Virus record (IMG/VR): IMGVR_UViG_3300034013_000371
Span: 1 to 52,837 of that record
From: a virus
Direction: 5' to 3' (one strand)
DNA: 52,837 nt
The notes beneath the pieces are model-generated. The model had not been told where the DNA came from, ran no database searches, and was given only the letters and a program-made list of their open reading frames with translations. The translations under genes were made by a program, and so were the position numbers. This document shows, in pieces, positions 47,067 to 52,837 of the stretch. Position 1 is the stretch's first letter; each line of letters opens with the position of its first letter.

Positions 47067-48665
47067 ATGGCGATCCCCCGAATATTACACCCAATGCTGC
47101 CTCAAGATTCTACACTAACAACGTTTCGTGTACATAAGCGGTATGGATTAAGTGGGGCAACATTAACAGATACATCATCGGGCTATATAATTTGGAACGC
47201 TGTACATTCCAATAAACCAACCCCCATAGGTTCACAAAAAGCCGCTAATGATCCTACCAACAGTTTTGATGGTTCGTATCAGCACATCATTTGGAATAGC
47301 ATTGACACACAATATTATAGGTTCAATGATTCATTTGAGCATAACAATTCCCGTTACACTTATAAAAATTTAAATTACAGTGCGTCGATTTTATCGTTAC
47401 CATATTTGGATTATGGTGAAAGTATAAAGCCGGGGTCGGTTGAATTTACCCAATCCGTTTTTTTATTAACAGACGACCAAAACGGTAATTTATATGACCA
47501 ACAAATCGAAACTGGATCATTTACAAAAAAGCAAGATTTAATTTCGTATTGGGGATTCAACGACACATTTAAAAACTTTCGATTTCGTGACGGTAAAATT
47601 GAAAATGGCCGCGTTAACTACCAATCCAGCATGTTTTCGGTAGATCGTCCGTCGTATGTTAAAAATGTTAATTTTGAAACTGGATTAACAATAAACAATA
47701 TTCCATCGGGAATGTCTGCCAAATTTACAACTGATTCGTATATTTTAACGGAACATAAAGATGAATTTAATTTTACAGACGACGAAGATTTCACAATTTC
47801 ATTTTGGTTAAAGTCTAATAATAGCAGTTCATATTCTACGATATTAAATAAAAATAATATTATAGAAAAAATGGAATATGGAAATAATAATCAATATCAA
47901 AACGATTTAATTGTAAATACATTAAGCGTTACGCGATCATTTGTATCCGAAACAACCAATGTTTATCCATATAAATTTGATATTATTAGTGGTTCGGTTA
48001 AATTTACTAGGTCGGATGGAACTAATGAAATAGGACTAACAGGTACAAATATTTCTGATTCAAATTGGCATCATATTGGATTAACCAAATCGGGTTCGAT
48101 GTTTAAATTATATCAGGATTCGGTTGCAATATCAAGTGGTTCAAAAATATTAAATGGTGCTTATAATAAACATTCTTTACAATTTGGTTTGTTTGATGGT
48201 AATTTAGATGAAATAAGATTTTATAATACTGCTTATTCGCAAAATACTATTATTACATTGGCAAATAATTCCAACCAATCACCGTATCAAACAGGGATCG
48301 TTGGTAATGTCTTTTATCGTCGTGGAAATATAGTTATTAGTAGTTTTGATCCTAAATATTTAAATATATTCAATAATACTAATTGGACATGTAAGTATCG
48401 TGGAACACACACAATTTATCAGCGTGAATTATTGGTGCGAATAAAAAAGTCCCAATTCAATTTATCACAGAATAAAACTGCATTACAAAACTATAAAACA
48501 GATTTATTAATTCCCGAAATGGTGGATGGAACATTATTACCATTTTTCACCACGATTGGATTTTACGATGATGATAAGAATTTGTTGGCAGTCGCAAAGA
48601 TGAACCAACCAATCCAATTACGCGATGATGTTGATTTAAATATATTAACAAAAATACAGTTTTAG
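47067..48665 (+). CDS. Tail protein C of the trio, LamG domain
   Basis: 532 residues. Residues about 150-400 form a LamG/concanavalin-like domain (LISYWGFNDTFKNF; DEDFTISFWLKSNNSSSYSTIL; NWHHIGLTKSGSMFKLYQD; GNLDEIRFYNTAYS), a common sugar-binding fold in phage fibres. The last 80 residues (LLVRIKKSQFNLSQNKT...TTIGFYDDDKNLLAVAKMNQ) match the shared end of proteins A and B. Likely receptor-binding or accessory fibre protein. Confidence 0.78.
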   Translation: MAIPRILHPMLPQDSTLTTFRVHKRYGLSGATLTDTSSGYIIWNAVHSNKPTPIGSQKAANDPTNSFDGSYQHIIWNSIDTQYYRFNDSFEHNNSRYTYKNLNYSASILSLPYLDYGESIKPGSVEFTQSVFLLTDDQNGNLYDQQIETGSFTKKQDLISYWGFNDTFKNFRFRDGKIENGRVNYQSSMFSVDRPSYVKNVNFETGLTINNIPSGMSAKFTTDSYILTEHKDEFNFTDDEDFTISFWLKSNNSSSYSTILNKNNIIEKMEYGNNNQYQNDLIVNTLSVTRSFVSETTNVYPYKFDIISGSVKFTRSDGTNEIGLTGTNISDSNWHHIGLTKSGSMFKLYQDSVAISSGSKILNGAYNKHSLQFGLFDGNLDEIRFYNTAYSQNTIITLANNSNQSPYQTGIVGNVFYRRGNIVISSFDPKYLNIFNNTNWTCKYRGTHTIYQRELLVRIKKSQFNLSQNKTALQNYKTDLLIPEMVDGTLLPFFTTIGFYDDDKNLLAVAKMNQPIQLRDDVDLNILTKIQF

Positions 48666-48674
48666 TAAAGTAAA

Positions 48675-49100
48675 ATGAACAAGTTATTAGAAAATAGAAT
48701 AAAACGCATTTATATAAAAATTTTAAGTGAAGAACTGTTCAACCGTGAAGATATGCCGCAAATAAAAGGTACACAATTTAATGATGCAGTTCAAGCGTTA
48801 AAAGATTTGGATATAAAAGTTACTAAAGAAAAAATATTACCAACCAAACTGCATAAATCGCAGCATGAAGTTTATCCCGAAAAGGTTAAAGGTATTGCGA
48901 AAGATGTACAGGAAAATGGTAAAAAACTTACTCCAGTTTTCATTTCATCGGACAATCATATCGTTGACGGACATCACCGAAAAGAAGCACAGGAATATTT
49001 AGATAAAAATGCACCTATTGACGTTATCCGAATACATTTGAAAATGGAAGATGCTATAAAGGCATTTCATACAGTTCAAAAACAACTTAGTGGAAAATAA
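48675..49100 (+). CDS. ParB/Srx-like domain protein with virion leader
   Basis: 141 residues. The leader region LENRIKRIYIKILSEE resembles the LVRRIYNE set. DGHHR at 98-102 after VFISSDNHIVDG is the ParB/sulfiredoxin-fold signature, whose members bind nucleotides (CTP in ParB) or act as nucleases; the domain is stand-alone here, without the ParB DNA-binding part. Could be a packaged nuclease, ADP-ribosyl- or nucleotide-binding effector. Confidence 0.7.
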   Translation: MNKLLENRIKRIYIKILSEELFNREDMPQIKGTQFNDAVQALKDLDIKVTKEKILPTKLHKSQHEVYPEKVKGIAKDVQENGKKLTPVFISSDNHIVDGHHRKEAQEYLDKNAPIDVIRIHLKMEDAIKAFHTVQKQLSGK

Positions 49101-49609
49101 TGAAATTAAGAAATATATTATTAGAAATTGGTGATAGTTCTGCTATCCCACCAGCCGCTTCGTTTAAAATGGATAAATACGAAGGAACGGTTAGTTTTAA
49201 CTTTCTTGGAGACAAATACAAAATATTTATTAAATTTGCATATAACGAAATCGCAATGGACAGTGGTAAACGTGTAGCAATTGTCGTAGATTTTTTTGCA
49301 AATAATGATAAAGATGCTGTAATGACAAACAGAGGTCAAGCCATTAAAACTATGTCATACGTGGTTGGGTGTTTGGAAGAATGGTTAAAAAGATATAAAG
49401 ATAAATTTGGCGAAATTGAATTAGTTTATATAAAATTTAACCCTAAATCCGAAAGTAGTGAAGAAAAAGGTGATGAAACTGTAAATAAACGTGATAAATT
49501 ATACCGAGCATATATTGATAAATTTGCAAGAAAGTACGGATCACGTGTAAATTATACTGTGTCGGGTGGAGTAGTTTCTAAATTTGAACCAAATATTTCT
49601 ATTAAATAA
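49100..49609 (+). CDS. Virion-region protein with MKLRNILLE leader
   Basis: 169 residues. MKLRNILLEIGDSS leader. Body: beta strands (VSFNFLGDKYKIFIKFAYN; KRVAIVVDFFAN), a helix AIKTMSYVVGCLEEWLKRY, strand IELVYIKFNPKS, then YRAYIDKFARKYGSRVNY. The layout suggests an acyltransferase (GNAT)-like fold, but no cofactor motif is clear. Shares one base with both neighbours' codons, tight operon. Confidence 0.65.
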   Translation: MKLRNILLEIGDSSAIPPAASFKMDKYEGTVSFNFLGDKYKIFIKFAYNEIAMDSGKRVAIVVDFFANNDKDAVMTNRGQAIKTMSYVVGCLEEWLKRYKDKFGEIELVYIKFNPKSESSEEKGDETVNKRDKLYRAYIDKFARKYGSRVNYTVSGGVVSKFEPNISIK

Positions 49610-50070
49610 TGTGGACATACCAAAATAACCAAGATTTTGAAATACCTGAAACCGCCATTGGGTATATTTACAAAATTACTTGCACTAATAAAGATTTAGA
49701 GCAGTATAATAAAATTTACATCGGGCGTAAAATGTTATCCAGCAACCGTAAAGTTCGGCTAACAAAAAAAGAAAAACTTCTACCCGAAAACAAACGTAAA
49801 ACTTTTAAACGATCCGTTAAAGAAACGGATTGGAAAACGTATTGGGGTAGCAGTGACGATTTGAAAGCCGATATAAAATTGTTGGGGCAAGAAAACTTTT
49901 CACGTGAAATTTTGTTATTTTTGGATAATAAAACGGATGTCAGTTTTTACGAAATGTATTTTCAGATAAAATTCGATGTTTTATTTGTAGATTCTTACAA
50001 CAAACACATAGCAAATACAAAATTTTATAAGGGTAAAATTAAAAATGAAATTACGACGAATTTTAAATGA
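49609..50070 (+). CDS. GIY-YIG-like endonuclease
   Basis: 153 residues. GYIYKITC at 18-25 and KIYIGRK at 35-41 give the GIY and YIG strands, KTYWGSSDDLKADI follows, and SFYEMYFQIK (Glu115) supplies the likely metal-binding Glu. T4-like phages carry many such nucleases as homing endonucleases or host-DNA cutters. It has no leader motif, unlike its neighbours. The ORF-less intron lies 9 kb upstream and could be mobilised by such an enzyme in trans. Confidence 0.75.
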   Translation: MWTYQNNQDFEIPETAIGYIYKITCTNKDLEQYNKIYIGRKMLSSNRKVRLTKKEKLLPENKRKTFKRSVKETDWKTYWGSSDDLKADIKLLGQENFSREILLFLDNKTDVSFYEMYFQIKFDVLFVDSYNKHIANTKFYKGKIKNEITTNFK

Positions 50071-50449
50071 ATTAAATAATAATATATTGGATTTTGGTGA
50101 TATAAAACCAACTAAATCAGTTGATGATATGATACAAAACTTATTTTCAATTGCTGGAAGTATGTCTAATAGAAAAATGGTTCAAATAAAAGCCTTTGAT
50201 TATATAAATCAAAATGCAACAATAGCAAAAGAATTTTTGGCAAAATATAGATTATCCAATAAAGAAGAATTTTTTAGTTATATGACAGGGTTACAGAATA
50301 AAGCAAGATCACTTGTAAATAAAAACAACAATGATTTTCGTAAATATTGGCAGACTGGTGCGGAACAGATGAAATTGAAGGTAGATGACATTGAACGTAT
50401 GGCGTTAATTGCGGCAGATGAAATGGATAGAAAAATTGCTAATATGTAA
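50045..50449 (+). CDS. Helical protein with MKLRRILNE leader
   Basis: 134 residues, MKLRRILNELNNN leader (cut possible after ILNE), then acidic linker and helices (SVDDMIQNLFSIAGSMSNRKMVQIKAFDYIN; DDIERMALIAADEMDRK). Overlaps the nuclease gene by 26 nt. Probable packaged or scaffold-type protein. Confidence 0.65.
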   Translation: MKLRRILNELNNNILDFGDIKPTKSVDDMIQNLFSIAGSMSNRKMVQIKAFDYINQNATIAKEFLAKYRLSNKEEFFSYMTGLQNKARSLVNKNNNDFRKYWQTGAEQMKLKVDDIERMALIAADEMDRKIANM

Positions 50450-50476
50450 AGTTAATAAGGGTAAAATTACAAAATT

Positions 50477-50902
50477 ATGAAACCATGTTGGGTTGGATAT
50501 AAACAATACGGAATGAAAAAGAAAAACGGTCGTAAAGTGCCGAATTGTGTAAAGGAAATTACACTAAATTCTCCAAGTTCTGTCAAAAAAATGATGGAAT
50601 ATATTTTACGTGAACGAAATTCAGTTGTAACCGAATCTGAATATAATGGTCGTACTGTTAAATTAAGTAAACCAATGCAAGGTGATGTGAAAAAGTATAA
50701 AGTCTATGTTAAAGACCCTTCCACCCAAAACGTTATTAAAGTTAATTTTGGTGATAAAAACATGGAAATAAAACGGGACAATCCTAAAAATAAAGCAAAT
50801 TTCCGATCCCGACATAAGTGCGATCAGAAAAAAGATAAAACCACGCCCGGCTACTGGTCATGTAAAATGTGGTCTAATAAAAAAGTAAGTGACATTGTAT
50901 GA
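50477..50902 (+). CDS. Conserved phage protein with CWVGY and RSRHKCD blocks
   Basis: 141 residues. N-terminal CWVGYKQYGMKKKNGRKVPNC motif and C-terminal FRSRHKCDQKKDKTTPGYWSCKMW motif are both widespread in T4-like phages of marine and other bacteria, usually near head/tail genes; paired Cys suggest metal binding in each. Between them lie a leader-like MEYILRERNSVVTES and a small beta domain. Role unknown, possibly head-related. Last gene of the late block. Confidence 0.7.
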   Translation: MKPCWVGYKQYGMKKKNGRKVPNCVKEITLNSPSSVKKMMEYILRERNSVVTESEYNGRTVKLSKPMQGDVKKYKVYVKDPSTQNVIKVNFGDKNMEIKRDNPKNKANFRSRHKCDQKKDKTTPGYWSCKMWSNKKVSDIV

Positions 50903-50924
50903 AATTTGAGATTTAAAATTTAAT

Positions 50925-50975
50925 GTTAACAAATAGTTAATCATTTGATAATCTAGTAAAATGTACCTATATTGT
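50925..50975 (+). promoter_or_regulatory. Promoter before the primase gene
   Basis: GTTAAC 50925 and GTTAAT 50936 (11 bp), TTG 50945-50947, 20-bp spacer, TATATTGT 50968-50975. The -7 element is imperfect. ATG 50980 follows within 5 nt, so the message is nearly leaderless, as at 24022. Confidence 0.7.
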
Positions 50976-50979
50976 CAAT

Positions 50980-51894
50980 ATGAATAAATTACATTTACTA
51001 GAAACTGTATTAGGTAAAGGATTCAAAAAAAATCGTGACTATTACCAATTCAATTGTCCATTCCACCAAGGCAAAAACGGCCCGAAATTAGGCATTTCAT
51101 TAAATAATGGAAATTGGAAGTGTTGGGTATGTACAAACGTGAAAGGCCCCACCATCGGGGCTTTATTTTTTAGATTAAATGTAGAAAAATCCAAGCAACT
51201 ATTGGCAAAGGAATTATGGAAAGAAAATGAAAATCCTATAATTGAACCTGAACCAGTAGTAGAGTTAAAATTACCAACCAATTTCAAACAGTTATCCAAG
51301 CCAAATAAAGACAGTATAATCTACAAAAAAGCCTTAAAATACACAATATCGCGTGGTATTACAATTAAGGACATCATTAAACATAAAATTGGATATTCGG
51401 AAAATGGCTACATTTATTTTCCAAATTATGACCGTGATGGTAAATTGAATTTTTATTACGGACGTGCATATGAGCCTTCAAAAAAATTACAGCACCTTCT
51501 TCCAAAAACCGATAAAAATATTATAGGTGATGATTGGTTGATAAATTGGGATGAAGACATTGTGTTATGTGAATCAAAAATTGATGCTATTATCATTCGT
51601 AGGAACGCTATTCCTTTGTATGGTAAAACACCAAGCAATAGATTAAAACAACAAATTGTTGAAAGTCCATTACGAAATATTTTTATCTGTTTGGATGGTG
51701 ATGCTGAAAATGATATATTTAATTTAGCGGAATATTTCATACAAAATGGTAAAACTGTTTATCACGTAAAATTGCCAACCGACCAAGACCCAACCTCGTT
51801 AGGATTTAAAAAGGTTTGGGAATATATTGAAAGTTCAAAACCACTTGCAACAAACGACACATTTAAACACAAATTATTTAATAAATTTAGTTAA
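50980..51894 (+). CDS. DNA primase (zinc finger plus Toprim)
   Basis: 304 residues. Zinc finger CPFH (26-29) and CWVC (48-51); Toprim Glu198 in LCESKIDA and DGD at 239-241 in ICLDGDAEND; an OB-like segment between. This is the layout of T4 gp61/DnaG-type primases without helicase domain, which lay down RNA primers for lagging-strand synthesis with a partner helicase (gp41 type, not in the window). Confidence 0.9.
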   Translation: MNKLHLLETVLGKGFKKNRDYYQFNCPFHQGKNGPKLGISLNNGNWKCWVCTNVKGPTIGALFFRLNVEKSKQLLAKELWKENENPIIEPEPVVELKLPTNFKQLSKPNKDSIIYKKALKYTISRGITIKDIIKHKIGYSENGYIYFPNYDRDGKLNFYYGRAYEPSKKLQHLLPKTDKNIIGDDWLINWDEDIVLCESKIDAIIIRRNAIPLYGKTPSNRLKQQIVESPLRNIFICLDGDAENDIFNLAEYFIQNGKTVYHVKLPTDQDPTSLGFKKVWEYIESSKPLATNDTFKHKLFNKFS

Positions 51895-51902
51895 ATTATA
51901 AA

Positions 51903-52103
51903 ATGATTAAAAAAATAAAAAATTGGTATTTAGATTATCAAATGCGTTCCGAAATTAAAGAAATGAAACGAAAATATACGTTTGCGGCTACATATATGAA
52001 CGACTTTAGTGAACTAATGTCTTTAATATTAATGCAAGACGAAGAAATAGAAGCCATAAAGAAAAAATACAATGATAAAAAGATTAAAGAGACTGTATTA
52101 TAA
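51903..52103 (+). CDS. Small coiled-coil protein, paralogue of the next gene
   Basis: 66 residues: MIKKIKNWYLDYQMRSEIKE, then a helical part ending DEEIEAIKKKYN. The next gene has the same plan (MIKRLKRLYYKLKMNDEI...EQEINQVKQKYQ). Between primase and recombination nuclease, so perhaps replication-related. Confidence 0.65.
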   Translation: MIKKIKNWYLDYQMRSEIKEMKRKYTFAATYMNDFSELMSLILMQDEEIEAIKKKYNDKKIKETVL

Positions 52104-52263
52104 ACTAAAAATGAACGATGAAATTGCCAATATTGAAGAAGCGTATTGGTTTAGTTTTGTAATTAACGATCCCGTCCTAACTAAAAGTTTTGACGACCGT
52201 ATGGAACAAGAAATTAATCAAGTAAAACAAAAATATCAAGCACTTATTGATGCAAATAAATAA
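52072..52263 (+). CDS. Small coiled-coil protein, paralogue of the previous gene
   Basis: 63 residues, basic N-terminal helix and acidic C-terminal helix as in the gene at 51903, which it overlaps by 32 nt. Its stop overlaps the next start by 14 nt. Unknown function. Confidence 0.65.
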   Translation: MIKRLKRLYYKLKMNDEIANIEEAYWFSFVINDPVLTKSFDDRMEQEINQVKQKYQALIDANK

Positions 52264-52837
52264 GATTATTCTTTGTAGTGACCAACATCTGCGATTATTC
52301 AAACGACATGCAGAATATGAACAAGTATTCAAACGATTTTATAAATTTGTAGATTCAGTTAAAGATGATGAAACGATAATTGTGTTGGGTGGAGACTTGG
52401 TTCATAATAAAATCGAAATGACACCTGAATTAATTCAAATGTCGTCGAATTTTTTAAAGGAATGTGCGGATCGTTGTCCAACCATCCTAATGTTGGGCAA
52501 CCATGATTTTAGTCCAAATGCACAAAGATTAGACGCACTAACACCCATTGTAGATTCCCTAAATCATCCAAATTTACATTTTTGGAAAAAGTCGGGTATT
52601 TATCGGTTAGGTGGAATTGTTTGGTCTAATTTTTCATTATGGGGTTCACCCGATGAATGGATAACGGCTGATAAAATAAAAGCAAAAACTAAAATTGCAT
52701 TGTTTCACGGCCCTGTTTTGTCAAATAGTTACAATAATCAATATTTACAGGAGGGTGGTAGGACGGTTAATATCGGACAATTTAAAGGGTTTGATATGGT
52801 TATGCTTGGTGATATTCATATATCGAATCAATTGGTT
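52250..52837 (+). CDS. gp47/SbcD-like recombination nuclease subunit, 3' end outside window
   Basis: ATG 52250, open to the window edge (196 codons). Metallophosphoesterase motifs: CSDQHLR (variant of DxH), VLGGDLVHNK, LMLGNHDFS and ALFHGP, ending MLGDIHIS. Length before each motif and the context next to primase fit T4 gp47/bacterial SbcD (Mre11), which with gp46/SbcC resects DNA ends for recombination-dependent replication. The partner should follow downstream. Confidence 0.85.
   Translation, partial: MQINKIILCSDQHLRLFKRHAEYEQVFKRFYKFVDSVKDDETIIVLGGDLVHNKIEMTPELIQMSSNFLKECADRCPTILMLGNHDFSPNAQRLDALTPIVDSLNHPNLHFWKKSGIYRLGGIVWSNFSLWGSPDEWITADKIKAKTKIALFHGPVLSNSYNNQYLQEGGRTVNIGQFKGFDMVMLGDIHISNQLV

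Overview
The window looks like part of the genome of a large, strictly lytic, T4-like myovirus infecting a member of the Bacteroidota, most likely a flavobacterium. The evidence is: (i) T4-type virion genes recognisable by sequence (gp19-like tail tube, gp26/gp51-like hub assembly pair, gp5-like spike, gp25, gp6, late-sigma-like protein, primase, gp47-like nuclease); (ii) AT-rich DNA with almost no Shine-Dalgarno sequences; (iii) about ten promoters of the Bacteroidota type (TTG, 20 bp spacer, TATCTTTG). No integrase, lysogeny gene, tRNA, insertion sequence or CRISPR array was seen.

Layout. 1-4.4 kb: end of a metallophosphoesterase gene, a deoxyribosyltransferase-like gene and many small genes. 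4.55-6.36 kb: a secreted glycoside hydrolase. 6.36-9.0 kb: an unusual, nearly gene-free control region with a long inverted repeat, TTCCA/TGGAA palindromes, one leftward gene with its own promoter, a Z-DNA-like tract, a GC-rich candidate structured RNA, hairpin repeats, a G-quadruplex motif and four TCCCTAACGG repeats. 9-25.9 kb: small early/accessory genes in promoter-led groups, with two RNA ligases and a polynucleotide-kinase-like gene, interrupted by a leftward tail cassette (12.97-14.5 kb). 26.5-50.9 kb: the late virion region. 50.98 kb to the end: replication/recombination genes.

How the genes work together. Early genes are driven by a phage version of the host housekeeping promoter with paired GTTAA elements 11 bp apart. 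Many leaders end in a short AT-rich hairpin placed exactly 2 nt before the start codon. The late region has almost no such promoters and is preceded by a gp55-like sigma gene. Between the baseplate and tail genes lie about ten small genes for proteins that share short N-terminal leaders (MKLR-x-ILxE or SLxEIVRRVxxEE) but have unrelated bodies: a zeta-toxin-like kinase, a J-domain protein, a zinc peptidase, a ParB-like protein and others. I read these leaders as T4-style capsid-targeting peptides cut by the prohead protease, so this may be a large set of proteins packaged in the head and injected into the host.

The firmest special feature is an ORF-less 270-nt group I intron (40689-40958) that splits a tail/virion protein gene. 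P1, P3, P4, P6, P7, P7.1, P8, P9 and P10 can be paired by eye, and splicing restores the expected reading frame. Other notable points are two candidate programmed frameshifts (hub assembly pair and an AT-hook membrane protein) and a phosphoesterase gene broken by a 7-bp tandem duplication.
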